NCBI GenBank assembly: GCA_016744795.1
Contig: JADGDR010000002.1
Span: forward strand, 238,648-302,647
Direction of reading: 5' to 3'
DNA: 64,000 bases
Source of the DNA: Sulfurospirillum sp.
GTDB lineage: Bacteria > Campylobacterota > Campylobacteria > Campylobacterales > Sulfurospirillaceae
Below the pieces are notes generated by a model, which was not told the origin of the DNA, ran no database searches, and worked only from the letters and a program-made list of their open reading frames with translations. Positions 1-8,460 of this stretch are shown here, piece after piece (the stretch's first letter is position 1; the number at the start of each line of letters is the position of its first letter). The position numbers and the translations under genes were made by a program.

Positions 1-749
1 AACTCTTGTCCACTTTTACATCTTGTTTGGCATGCTTCATTTTCGTGATGAGGAAAAAGCAAGTCAGCGCCACCTGCGTGAATGTCTATTTGAAAATCAC
101 CTTTATAGGCTAAATGTTTTTCTATCATGGCTGAACATTCAATATGCCATCCAGGACGACCATCTCCAAAAGAGGCTGGGTATGTTGGCTCTCCTTTTTT
201 AGAAAATTTCCATAAGGCAAAATCTTTTTGGTCTCTTTTTTCTTTATTCGCTTCAACCCTTGCTCTTGAGTCATCCATTTTCATATGAGAAAGGCTAAGA
301 TATTTGTCATCTTTAGAAGTATCAAAGTAGATACTATCACTTGTTTTATATGCTTTGTCCTCTTTTAAAAGAGCCTCTATAAATCTAACAATTTCTTCTA
401 TACTCTCAGTCGCTTTTGGTTCAATATCTGCGTCAGTAATGCCAAGAGCATTCATTTCGTTTTTATATCTGCCTATGTAAAAAGTTGTAATTTCTTCAAG
501 AGATTTTCCTGTTTCATTCATCTTTTTGATGATTTTATCATCTATGTCTGTAAAGTTTTTTACAAAAGTAACTTTGTAATTGAGCTCTTTAAATGTTCTT
601 CTAAGTAAATCAAATGCTAAGGCACTTCTTGCATGCCCTAGGTGAGCATCATCATAAACCGTTGGTCCACAAACATAAATCTTTACTTTATTCTCTTTGA
701 TTGGTATAAATTCTACTTTTTTTCTTTGAACGGAATCATAAATATTCAC
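1..749 (-). CDS. cysS: Cysteinyl-tRNA synthetase, 3' part cut by window edge
   Basis: Class I aminoacyl-tRNA synthetase that charges tRNA-Cys in the cytoplasm. The first 249 codons are present; the KMSKS half lies outside the window. Visible are the nucleotide-binding signature HLGHAR, preceded by the zinc-ligand segment CGPTVYDDA, and the other zinc region GRPGWHIEC followed by [16 protein letters not shown] chose a GTG start (protein begins VNIYDSVQ) because AAGGAA lies 7 bases upstream and no in-frame ATG fits. The start overlaps the end of murJ by 14 bases, so the two are probably co-transcribed. The pairing with murJ matches the order I recall in Campylobacter jejuni. Confidence 0.95.
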   Translation of the reverse strand, partial: MNIYDSVQRKKVEFIPIKENKVKIYVCGPTVYDDAHLGHARSALAFDLLRRTFKELNYKVTFVKNFTDIDDKIIKKMNETGKSLEEITTFYIGRYKNEMNALGITDADIEPKATESIEEIVRFIEALLKEDKAYKTSDSIYFDTSKDDKYLSLSHMKMDDSRARVEANKEKRDQKDFALWKFSKKGEPTYPASFGDGRPGWHIECSAMIEKHLAYKGDFQIDIHAGGADLLFPHHENEACQTRCKSGQE

Positions 750-2139
750 TGATTATTTCCTTGATATATAGAAGAGTTGGAATGTAAATTATGAGCATTC
801 CAACAAATATAACTAATTTTTTATCGCGTATTATATCTAAAAACTCTTTTATACCAAATGCCCTGATGGTAAAACTAAGTAAAACTATGCCAGCACAAGA
901 GCTTGCTAGTGCTAATCCTTCGACTCCTAGAGGTTTTACTAAAATTGTATAGAGTAATAGATTTGTACCTAGTGCAAATAGTGCAATTTTTGCCGCCTCT
1001 TTTTGTCTATGGTTGGCATAGAGCCATAGTGAAAAAAGTTTGGAAAGACCATAAGGAATAAGTCCTACTAAATACATCTGTAGAACTCCTGCACTTTTTA
1101 TGGTATCTTCGCTGCTAAAAGCACCTCTTTGGAAGAGAATTTTTACTATCTCTTCGCTGAGTATAAAACCACCAATAGCTGAGAGAGTGAGTAAAAATAG
1201 TAAAAACCAAAATCCATTTTTAAAAAGAAGTAAGGCTTTTTGAGTCTCGCTATTTTTAACCAAACGTGCTATTTTTGGAAAAATTCCAACACTAAGAGCA
1301 ATGGCAAAAAGTGCAAGTGGTAGTTGAAATATTCTGTTTGCATAGTAGAGATAACTTATGCTTCCTGTGAGTAAAAAACTCGCTATCCAGGTATCTAAAA
1401 AAGCAGATATTTGTGGTGTAGAATTGCCTAAAATAGCGTGAGAAAAAGAGAAAAAAAATCTTTTTTCTTCATCTTTAGTTTTGTCTTTTTTTCTGTTTTG
1501 AAATCCAAATTTAAAAAGTTTTAAAAGATTTCTATTTTTTATAGCTAAAATGTGAGTTAAAAGTTGTAAAACTCCGCCAATAATAACTGCATAACTCATG
1601 GCATAAATGATGCTTTTTTTATCCATTCCATCAGTAAGTAAAAGTGAACTAATTAAGGCAATATTAAGAAGTGCAGTTGAAAAAGCAGTTGTTGCAAAAT
1701 GGTTTTTGTATTGTAAAAGTGAGCCCATAAATGTAACTGCAAAAATGAGTGGAAGATAGTAAAAATTAATAGCAACTAAAGGAGAGGCTATTTCTATAGT
1801 TTTTTCATCAAAACCTAGGGCAATAAGTTTTGCAAAAAAACCACTAAAAATTGTGACAATAAATGAGGCAAATATTAGAAAAATGAAAAATCTTACAAAT
1901 ATTTTATAAGTAAATATAGATTTATTTTTAGAGTTTATAAATGCTGGAATAAAACTTTGGGTAAATGCACCCTCAGCGAATATGCGTCTAAAAAGGTTTG
2001 GTAATTTAAATGCAACAAAAAATATGTCACTATATATGTTAGCACCAAGGACTGAAGCCATCAGCAAATCACGAATCAGACCAAAGATACGAGATATTAG
2101 TATACCTATGCTATTTGTAAAAAAGTTTTTAAAAATCAT
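736..2139 (-). CDS. murJ: Lipid II flippase MurJ (MviN)
   Basis: Polytopic inner-membrane protein of the MOP superfamily that flips lipid II for peptidoglycan synthesis. About 467 residues with many hydrophobic segments; the N-terminus ([20 protein letters not shown]) is typical of MurJ, with the conserved stretch [18 protein letters not shown] soon after. A TTG at 2154 would extend the protein by five residues, but the ATG at 2139 gives the usual family start; neither has a strong ribosome-binding site. It overlaps cysS downstream and is divergent from the FapA-like gene. Family assignment is secure; only the start is open. Confidence 0.93.
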   Translation of the reverse strand: MIFKNFFTNSIGILISRIFGLIRDLLMASVLGANIYSDIFFVAFKLPNLFRRIFAEGAFTQSFIPAFINSKNKSIFTYKIFVRFFIFLIFASFIVTIFSGFFAKLIALGFDEKTIEIASPLVAINFYYLPLIFAVTFMGSLLQYKNHFATTAFSTALLNIALISSLLLTDGMDKKSIIYAMSYAVIIGGVLQLLTHILAIKNRNLLKLFKFGFQNRKKDKTKDEEKRFFFSFSHAILGNSTPQISAFLDTWIASFLLTGSISYLYYANRIFQLPLALFAIALSVGIFPKIARLVKNSETQKALLLFKNGFWFLLFLLTLSAIGGFILSEEIVKILFQRGAFSSEDTIKSAGVLQMYLVGLIPYGLSKLFSLWLYANHRQKEAAKIALFALGTNLLLYTILVKPLGVEGLALASSCAGIVLLSFTIRAFGIKEFLDIIRDKKLVIFVGMLIIYIPTLLYIKEIISEYL

Positions 2140-2202
2140 AAATAATTTTACCAAAAGAACTGTTAAATAGGGCTGTTTTTAGGTTTATTAATCTTTTTTT
2201 AG

Positions 2203-2208
2203 TATAAT
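2203..2208 (+). promoter_or_regulatory. Probable -10 box for the FapA-like/ruvA/ddl/murF chain
   Basis: TATAAT sits after a T-rich run in the murJ / FapA-like divergent gap, 32 bases before the ATG at 2240. This is the usual form of a vegetative promoter in Campylobacterota (T-tracts plus -10, weak -35). AGAGGTGA upstream of the ATG is the ribosome-binding site. Confidence 0.55.
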
Positions 2209-2239
2209 GAGGCTATTAAATAGCAAGAGGTGATACATA

Positions 2240-4168
2240 ATGGGCCTGTTTGACAAAATTATGGGTGATAATTCTGCTGAAGAAAAAGAAGAAAATAAAA
2301 AGCCAGAATTTAAATCTATGATAGTAGAAAGCGAAAATATACCAAGAGAGATAAAAGGCATAGCATCTGCAAATAATTTGTCTTTATCTCAGCTTGATTT
2401 TAAAATCATAAAAGTCAAAACATCATATAGTATTGGCAAAGAAGATGGTTGGATAGCTGTTGATGAAGATAAGTTAAAGCAGTTTAAAGATAAAGATTTT
2501 ATTTTAAAATCTGATTTGAAAATCAAACAGATGTATAAGGTAGATATTTTTAAAATTCAAGAAGATGAAAATGCCTTTTTACTTCCTCCTATTGTTCTTG
2601 GCGGAAACAAGTCACTTACAAAGATAATTGTAACCATAAAAAAAGATGTAAAAGTTAAATATTTTTCTAAGATAGAAAGTAAAATCATAGAAGAGATAAA
2701 TAAAAAAAAGATACGAGCTGGAGTACTTGTTGGCATGCATGATGAGTCTATGTATAAAGAGATAAAGACAATAGTCTCAGGTATAAGAGTTAATGGAGTT
2801 ATGAGTGAAGATAGTATGTTTGTTGTTTGTCAAGGTATTGACCCAGTAACACCAGTAAATGATAATTTTATATATCATTATAAAAAAAACTTATCTAATG
2901 AAGATGACCATGGTAGAGTTGATTACTCAAAAAGAGGGTATATATTGGCGGTCTCTAAGGATGACTGTATTATGGAATATATTAAGCCTAAGATTGGTAT
3001 AGCTGGAAGAAACTGTAAAGGTAAATATATGCCTGTAAAAGAGCCTCAATCTGATCATGAGATGCTTATTAATCATAGTGAAAATATTTTGAAAAAAGAA
3101 GATGACGAAAAGATAAAATATGTTTCGCAAAAAAATGGTTATGTTACAGAAGAAAACTCTGGTTCATATGACATTCAAGACAATATGGAAGTTGATGAGA
3201 TAAGCTTTAAGACAACAGGTTCAATTGAGACAGATATGAGTGCTGAAGTAAAGATTAATATAACAGAAGATGATGTTTTTAAAGATGCTATAGGACCTGG
3301 TATGAGTGTTGAAACATATGAGCTTAATATTCAAGGTAATGTAGCTAGTGGTGCAAAGATAAAAGCTGAGAAGTTAACTATTGGTGGACAGACTCATCAA
3401 ACATCGATTATTGAAGCTAAAACTGCCCAAATCACTATTCACCATGGGACTGTAATTGCTGAAGAAGCTAATGTGGATAGGCTTGAAGGTGGTAAGATAA
3501 TTGGTGATATTATTAATGTTAAACAAGCTATTGGTGGGGAGATTATTGGAAAAAATATTATTATAGAAGAGTTAGCTTCTAATGTTCTTATAACAGCTTC
3601 AGATACTATTGAAATAAAAAATTTAAAAGGTATAAATAATAAGTTTTTGATTGATCCAAGTATGACTAAAGAGTTCAATGAAAATATAGATAAAATAACA
3701 TTAAAGATAAAAGAGTTGTCTTTAAAACTAAAGCAGGTTCCAAAAGCACTTGAAGATAAAAAAAGAGTAATAGATAAAACAAAAGTAACTGTAAAAATGG
3801 TACAAGAAAAGATACTGGAGTTAAAAAAAGATGGGAAAAAACCTCCAGCAACACTTTTAGCTAAAATAAAAGAGTTTCAAAAGAGTGTAAATGAGTATAA
3901 TGAATCTTTAAAAAAATTCAAGGACGATAAACTTCAACACAAAAATCTTAGAGAAGATTTAAATCAAGTTCAGATGAAAGTATTTTCAGCAAAAATCATA
4001 AATCATTCTCCATGGAAAGAGTACAATGAGATAAAATTTAAACTTATGTCTCCTGCCATTGAAAAAGTATATAATACGAAAGAACATGAGATAATAAGAG
4101 AAATATCTTTAATAGAAAATAGTGAAGGTGAATACGAAATTAAAAGATTAAGCGAGTACAGTAGTTAA
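2240..4168 (+). CDS. FapA-like (DUF342) protein
   Basis: 642-residue protein of the DUF342 / FapA (flagellar assembly protein A) family. The N-terminal ~170 residues are variable. The middle part carries the family-type segment YILAVSKDDCIMEYIKPKIG followed by GIAGRNCKGK. Next come a repetitive glycine/isoleucine-rich region (about 320-480) that looks like a right-handed beta-helix, and a charged helical C-terminal region (about 500-610) likely to form a coiled coil. No signal peptide or membrane segment, so cytoplasmic. In Vibrio FapA is linked to polar flagellar assembly; the role here is inferred. Its stop overlaps the ruvA start by one base (TAATG). Confidence 0.75.
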   Translation: MGLFDKIMGDNSAEEKEENKKPEFKSMIVESENIPREIKGIASANNLSLSQLDFKIIKVKTSYSIGKEDGWIAVDEDKLKQFKDKDFILKSDLKIKQMYKVDIFKIQEDENAFLLPPIVLGGNKSLTKIIVTIKKDVKVKYFSKIESKIIEEINKKKIRAGVLVGMHDESMYKEIKTIVSGIRVNGVMSEDSMFVVCQGIDPVTPVNDNFIYHYKKNLSNEDDHGRVDYSKRGYILAVSKDDCIMEYIKPKIGIAGRNCKGKYMPVKEPQSDHEMLINHSENILKKEDDEKIKYVSQKNGYVTEENSGSYDIQDNMEVDEISFKTTGSIETDMSAEVKINITEDDVFKDAIGPGMSVETYELNIQGNVASGAKIKAEKLTIGGQTHQTSIIEAKTAQITIHHGTVIAEEANVDRLEGGKIIGDIINVKQAIGGEIIGKNIIIEELASNVLITASDTIEIKNLKGINNKFLIDPSMTKEFNENIDKITLKIKELSLKLKQVPKALEDKKRVIDKTKVTVKMVQEKILELKKDGKKPPATLLAKIKEFQKSVNEYNESLKKFKDDKLQHKNLREDLNQVQMKVFSAKIINHSPWKEYNEIKFKLMSPAIEKVYNTKEHEIIREISLIENSEGEYEIKRLSEYSS

Positions 4169-4722
4169 TGATAGTAGCAATAGAAGGTAAAATTGTAAAA
4201 AAAGAACCTACATTTTTACATATAAAAACAGATTCAGGGTTAACATATAGAGTAAATGTGTCTCTATTTTGTTCTTCAGGTATATGTACAGAGAATATCT
4301 CTTTACATGTAACACAAATTTTAAGAGAAGATGCAGACAACCTTTATGGTTTTGTTAATAATGATGAAAAAAGGGTATTTGATACTCTTATAAAAGTTAA
4401 TGGGGTAGGACCCTCAACAGCCCTTGCTGTTTGTTCTACTCTTTCTCCTTCAGATTTTGCTAGTGCACTTACTTCAAACTCTATTGAGGCTTTTAAAAAG
4501 GTACCTGGAATAGGACCTAAAAGTGCTAAAAGAATTTTAGTAGAACTAAGTGATTTTGAGTTAGAGAGTGAAAGCTTGGGCTCAAATACATTTATAAATG
4601 ATACTATTATGGCATTGGAGAGTTTAGGATTTAAAAAAGAGAGAATTAGAAAAGTGCTGTCTACATGTAAAGGTGAAGATACAAGTTCTCTTATAAAAGA
4701 AGCATTAAAAAAGTTAGGATAG
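4168..4722 (+). CDS. ruvA: Holliday junction DNA helicase subunit RuvA
   Basis: RuvA binds four-way junctions and directs the RuvB motor. At 184 residues it is close to the family norm of about 185-200. An N-terminal OB fold (MIVAIEGKIVKK..., 1-64) is followed by two helix-hairpin-helix motifs (VNGVGPSTA near 77-85 and VPGIGPKSAKRI near 112-123) and a short C-terminal RuvB-binding domain (145-184). Translation is coupled to the FapA-like gene by a one-base overlap, and the next gene, ddl, follows after 20 bases. Confidence 0.96.
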   Translation: MIVAIEGKIVKKEPTFLHIKTDSGLTYRVNVSLFCSSGICTENISLHVTQILREDADNLYGFVNNDEKRVFDTLIKVNGVGPSTALAVCSTLSPSDFASALTSNSIEAFKKVPGIGPKSAKRILVELSDFELESESLGSNTFINDTIMALESLGFKKERIRKVLSTCKGEDTSSLIKEALKKLG

Positions 4723-4742
4723 AAATAAATGAAGAGTGTTAA

Positions 4743-5777
4743 ATGAAAATTGGAATTTTATTTGGTGGAAAAAGTTTTGAACATGAGATTAGCATAGTAA
4801 GTGCTATCTCTATGAAAAAAGTTTTAAAAGCAGAGTTGGTTTATATTTTTTGTGATTATAATAGAGATTTTTATCTTATACCGACTGATAAAATTAATTC
4901 GAAAAGATTTAGTAGTGGTGCGTATAAAAAAGATAAAAAACTTACACTTAAAAATGGTGGGTTTTTTCAAAAAAATATGATGAGTGAGAAAAAAATTGAG
5001 TTTGATATAGCCCTTAATCTTAGTCATGGTGCTGATGGTGAAGATGGAAAATTTGCTTCACTTTTAGAGTTTTTTGAGATACCTTTTATTGGTCCAAGGG
5101 TTGAAGCTAGCTCAATGAGTTGCAATAAACTTTTTACAAAGATGTATGCAAAAGAGTTTGGAGTAAAAACTTTAGATTATAAAACTTTAGAAAAAAGTTC
5201 ATCTAGGGATATTGACTTAGAGTATCCTGTTATTGTTAAACCCACAAGATTAGGTAGTTCTATTGGTATTAGTATTCTTAAAAATCAAGAGGAGTTAGAT
5301 TATGCACTTGATGTTGCATTTGAATTTGATACTCAGGTAATAATTGAGCCTTTTATTAAGGGTATTAAAGAGTACAATTTAGCAGGATGTAAAACAGATT
5401 CTTATAAATTTTCCATAGTTGAAGAGCCACAAAAAGAGGAGTTTTTAGATTTTGATAAAAAATACTTAGATTTTTCAAGAACAAAAAGAGTAAATGAAGC
5501 TAAACTTAGTGATAAAATGGTAGAAAAACTTCAAATAGCATTCAAAAAACTTTATGAGCCACTTTTTGCAGGTGCTCTTATACGTTGTGATTTTTTTGTT
5601 TTAGAGGATGAAGTCTATTTAAATGAGATAAACTCAGTTCCTGGGAGCATGGCAAATTATCTTTTTGATGATTTTAATTCAACTATAATTGATTTAGCAA
5701 ATTTTTTACCAAGATGTACAAAAGTATCGGCTCAGTATAAATATATTAATTCAATACAAGCTGCAAAAGGCAAATAA
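4743..5777 (+). CDS. ddl: D-alanine--D-alanine ligase
   Basis: ATP-grasp enzyme making D-Ala-D-Ala, the dipeptide that MurF, encoded downstream, adds to the peptidoglycan precursor. The N-terminus GILFGGKSFEHEISIVSA is the Ddl signature, VIVKPTRLGSSIGI is the ATP-grasp lysine region, and EINSVPGSM supplies the metal/substrate residues. 344 residues, near normal length. The stop overlaps the next start by one base. Sits in a cell-wall cluster with murJ and murF. Confidence 0.96.
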   Translation: MKIGILFGGKSFEHEISIVSAISMKKVLKAELVYIFCDYNRDFYLIPTDKINSKRFSSGAYKKDKKLTLKNGGFFQKNMMSEKKIEFDIALNLSHGADGEDGKFASLLEFFEIPFIGPRVEASSMSCNKLFTKMYAKEFGVKTLDYKTLEKSSSRDIDLEYPVIVKPTRLGSSIGISILKNQEELDYALDVAFEFDTQVIIEPFIKGIKEYNLAGCKTDSYKFSIVEEPQKEEFLDFDKKYLDFSRTKRVNEAKLSDKMVEKLQIAFKKLYEPLFAGALIRCDFFVLEDEVYLNEINSVPGSMANYLFDDFNSTIIDLANFLPRCTKVSAQYKYINSIQAAKGK

Positions 5778-6001
5778 TGACAAGCTTTACACAAGAAGAA
5801 GTTATAACTGCGACGGATGTTGTGCGTAATTTTAGTAGTGAATTAAAAAGCTTGACTAGTGGAGAAAAAGAGAAACTTGTTATTGTGAAAAATAATCGTT
5901 TTGAAGCTGTTATTATTCCAATTGAAGAGTATGAACGTATGAGTGAAGCAGTTAAGATTTTAGAAAAAATATACCAAAAGACAAAAAAAAATGGCAGTTA
6001 A
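5777..6001 (+). CDS. Phd/YefM-like small protein without a partner toxin
   Basis: 74 residues resembling the Phd/YefM antitoxin fold: a short strand-helix start with the typical phrase TATDVVRNFS, a basic KLVIVKNNRFEAVIIP segment and an EEYERM helix, ending in a helical tail. In this family the N-terminal half binds DNA and the tail neutralises a toxin. No toxin gene (RelE, Doc, PIN) is adjacent: the flanks are ddl (one-base overlap) and a hydrolase (11-base overlap). C. jejuni has, as I recall, a small gene at the same place, which argues for a conserved chromosomal role rather than a mobile toxin-antitoxin pair. Confidence 0.7.
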   Translation: MTSFTQEEVITATDVVRNFSSELKSLTSGEKEKLVIVKNNRFEAVIIPIEEYERMSEAVKILEKIYQKTKKNGS

Positions 6002-6707
6002 AGAGTTAGTTTATAATTCTCAAACTTATTGTATAAGTTATGAGATTCTAAATCAAAATAAGAGTAAAGTTATGGTATTTCTTCACGGTTGGGGAAGTAA
6101 CAAAGAGATAATGAAACAGGCTTTTGGAAAGAGTTTAAAAGAGTTTCGTTTGATTTTTCTAGATCTTCCTGGTTTTGGTAGTTCATCCATTAACTCTTCA
6201 ATAAAAACATCAGATTATGCAAGTATTGTAAAACTTTTTTTGAACTCTTTACATGTAGAGACTTTTAGTGTTGTTGGGCACTCTTTTGGTGGAAAAGTTG
6301 GAGCTATTTTAAATCCTAAAAATCTTATACTTTTAAGTAGTGCAGGAATTATTGTAGAGAAATCTTTAAAAATAAAGATGAAAATAAAAATTTTTAAAAT
6401 TTTAAAAAATATAATTCCTCAGAACATGCATAAGTTATTTGCGAGTGAAGATGTTAGTGGTATGAGTCAAACTATGTATGAAATCTTAAAAAGTGTAGTT
6501 GATGAAGATTTTAGACCTCTGTTTCAAAAAGTAACTTCAAAAACTTTGATTTTTTGGGGAAAAGATGATAAGGCAACGCCACTTAGTAGTGGAAAAGAGA
6601 TATCAAAAATTATTAAAAAGAGTCAGTTTTATCCACTTGATGGGGATCACTTCTTTTTCATAAAAAATTCAAAATTTATTGCAAGGGTGATAGATGAACA
6701 GTTATAG
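5991..6707 (+). CDS. Alpha/beta-hydrolase
   Basis: 238-residue serine hydrolase. Visible catalytic elements: oxyanion HGWG (32-35), nucleophile elbow GHSFGG with Ser98, a candidate acid in WGKDDKATP (Asp192/193) and His220 in DGDHFF. No signal peptide, so cytoplasmic. The substrate is not evident. It overlaps the Phd-like gene by 11 bases and the acylphosphatase-like gene by 14, all inside the ddl-murF operon, and a hydrolase sits at the same place in C. jejuni from memory. That suggests a link to cell-wall metabolism, which is inference only. Confidence 0.85.
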   Translation: MAVKELVYNSQTYCISYEILNQNKSKVMVFLHGWGSNKEIMKQAFGKSLKEFRLIFLDLPGFGSSSINSSIKTSDYASIVKLFLNSLHVETFSVVGHSFGGKVGAILNPKNLILLSSAGIIVEKSLKIKMKIKIFKILKNIIPQNMHKLFASEDVSGMSQTMYEILKSVVDEDFRPLFQKVTSKTLIFWGKDDKATPLSSGKEISKIIKKSQFYPLDGDHFFFIKNSKFIARVIDEQL

Positions 6708-6966
6708 ATTTATAGTTTTTGGGAGGCTTCAATATGTTTGGTATACAAAGTATGTAATGCAAATAGCTGAATCTTTGGGTTTTGTTGGTTATATAAGAAA
6801 TTTACCAACTGGCAATATTGAAGTAGTAATAAATTTAGATCTTCAAAGTGAATTAGAAGCTTTTGTAAGTAAGTTATATGAGGGAAGTACATTTTCTAAT
6901 GTAACTGATGTTGAGTGTATAAAAGTTGATTTTGTAGATTTTGAAAAGTTTGAAAAGAGAGATTAG
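6694..6966 (+). CDS. Acylphosphatase-like protein lacking the catalytic arginine
   Basis: 90 residues with acylphosphatase layout: FGRLQYVWYTKY aligns with the family loop GRVQGVGFR, and VGYIRNLPTGNIEV aligns with GWVRNLPDGRVEV. The catalytic Asn is kept (Asn36), but the phosphate-binding Arg is replaced by Thr18 and the loop glycines by Tyr14 and Trp16. Classical acylphosphatase activity is therefore unlikely, and the fold may serve a binding role. AAGGGTGATAG precedes the ATG. The start overlaps the hydrolase and the stop overlaps the GTG start of murF, so expression is coupled. Confidence 0.72.
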   Translation: MNSYRFIVFGRLQYVWYTKYVMQIAESLGFVGYIRNLPTGNIEVVINLDLQSELEAFVSKLYEGSTFSNVTDVECIKVDFVDFEKFEKRD

Positions 6967-8396
6967 TGGATATATTTTATTTTGTTTCACATGTTTTATT
7001 TGTTTTGATTGTTGGCTATTATACTATTAGTTCTTTACAGTGGTATAGTTACAAGTTAGATAGAGTAGTTTTACATTTTAACAGATATGATTGGCATCTG
7101 TTTTTCTTTTTGATTCCTATTTTTGTCTATTATTTGTCTGATAATTTTTTCTGGATTTATCTGTATGTGATTTTAATTCCTACAATGATTTTATGGTATA
7201 GAAAATTAGATAAAAAGTTAGTTTTTACATCACGAGTGAAAAGATTTTTTCTTTTTCTTTTTTTAGCAACAATTTTTCAAAATATTCTATGTTTAGCTAC
7301 CTCTGCTTGTGTGATTTTTGGAGTCATTTTACCTCTTTTTGTAGCTGTTTTTATAAGTATGTTATTTGAAAAAATTCTTTTTGAAGGATTTAAACAAAGA
7401 GCAAAGAAAAAACTTGAAGCTAATAATAAGCTTATGATAGTGGCTATAACTGCAAGTTTTGGAAAAACAAGTATAAAAAATTATCTTTTTCAAATTTTAT
7501 CAAAAAAATATAACTGTTATATGACACCAAGAAGTGTAAATACTCTTGGTGGAATAATGAAAGATATAAATGATGATTTACCTAATAATACAGATATATA
7601 TATTGTTGAAGCTGGGGCAAGATTAAGGGGTGATATAAACGATATTACAACATTAATAAATCCACATTACGCGATAGTAGGAAAAATTGGTGAACAGCAT
7701 ATAGAGTACTTTAAAACTTTAGAAAATATAAGAAATACTAAAATGGAACTTTTAAATTCCAATAGACTTAAAAATGCCTATGTACATGTAAGTGCAAATG
7801 TAAATCCTGATGCTAAAACTACAGTTTTTGGTGATGAGTTAAAAAACATACGCTCTACATTAGATGGATTATATTTTGATATTCAATTAGATGGTAAAAT
7901 TGAAAGTTTTTATACGCCTTTGCTTGGTTCATTTAATGCTATGAATATTTTGGCATGCATACAGATGAGCAGATCTAAAATGAGTATACAAGAGATAAAA
8001 GATGCAGTAGCAAATCTAAAAGGAGTTGAGCATAGACTTCAACGAATTGATGCTGGAGGAAAAGTTATTATTGATGATAGTTTTAATGGTAACCTTGAGG
8101 GAATGCTAGCTTCTTATGAATTAGCTTCTACTTATGAGGGTAGACGTGTCATAATAACACCTGGCATTGTTGAGAGTACGCAAGAAGCAAATATAGAGTT
8201 AGCTAAAAGAATTGATGAAGTTTTTGATATAGTTATACTCACCGGTAAAACTAATTTAGATTTATTATCACAAAATATAAAAAAAGCAGAAAAAATTATT
8301 GTAAAAGATAAGAGAGAAATAGAAAACATACTTGTTGAGTTTACATGTAAAGGTGATTTGATACTTTTTTCAAATGATACACCAAGTTTTATGTGA
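6966..8396 (+). CDS. murF: UDP-MurNAc-tripeptide--D-Ala-D-Ala ligase MurF with membrane N-terminus
   Basis: Mur ligase that adds D-Ala-D-Ala to the UDP-MurNAc-tripeptide. Residues 1-135 form several hydrophobic helices absent from classical MurF, so the enzyme is predicted to sit on the inner membrane; Campylobacter and Helicobacter MurF also carry extra N-terminal sequence as far as I recall. The ATP loop is ITASFGKTS (161-169), a variant of the usual GxxGKTT. VNTLGGIMKD, GEQHIEYF and the ending GDLILFSNDTPSF are typical of MurF. The GTG start overlaps the preceding stop (TAGTG). Confidence 0.9.
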   Translation: MDIFYFVSHVLFVLIVGYYTISSLQWYSYKLDRVVLHFNRYDWHLFFFLIPIFVYYLSDNFFWIYLYVILIPTMILWYRKLDKKLVFTSRVKRFFLFLFLATIFQNILCLATSACVIFGVILPLFVAVFISMLFEKILFEGFKQRAKKKLEANNKLMIVAITASFGKTSIKNYLFQILSKKYNCYMTPRSVNTLGGIMKDINDDLPNNTDIYIVEAGARLRGDINDITTLINPHYAIVGKIGEQHIEYFKTLENIRNTKMELLNSNRLKNAYVHVSANVNPDAKTTVFGDELKNIRSTLDGLYFDIQLDGKIESFYTPLLGSFNAMNILACIQMSRSKMSIQEIKDAVANLKGVEHRLQRIDAGGKVIIDDSFNGNLEGMLASYELASTYEGRRVIITPGIVESTQEANIELAKRIDEVFDIVILTGKTNLDLLSQNIKKAEKIIVKDKREIENILVEFTCKGDLILFSNDTPSFM

Positions 8397-8460
8397 TTTC
8401 ATTTTTTTTACATATGATTATTATATTATCTGTTTATAAAACACATGGAGGGAGTTTGTA

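Noticed and set aside
5777-6707. Phd-like protein plus hydrolase as a toxin-antitoxin pair
   Set aside because: The hydrolase has a full catalytic triad and a conserved operon place, and no toxin family is recognisable.
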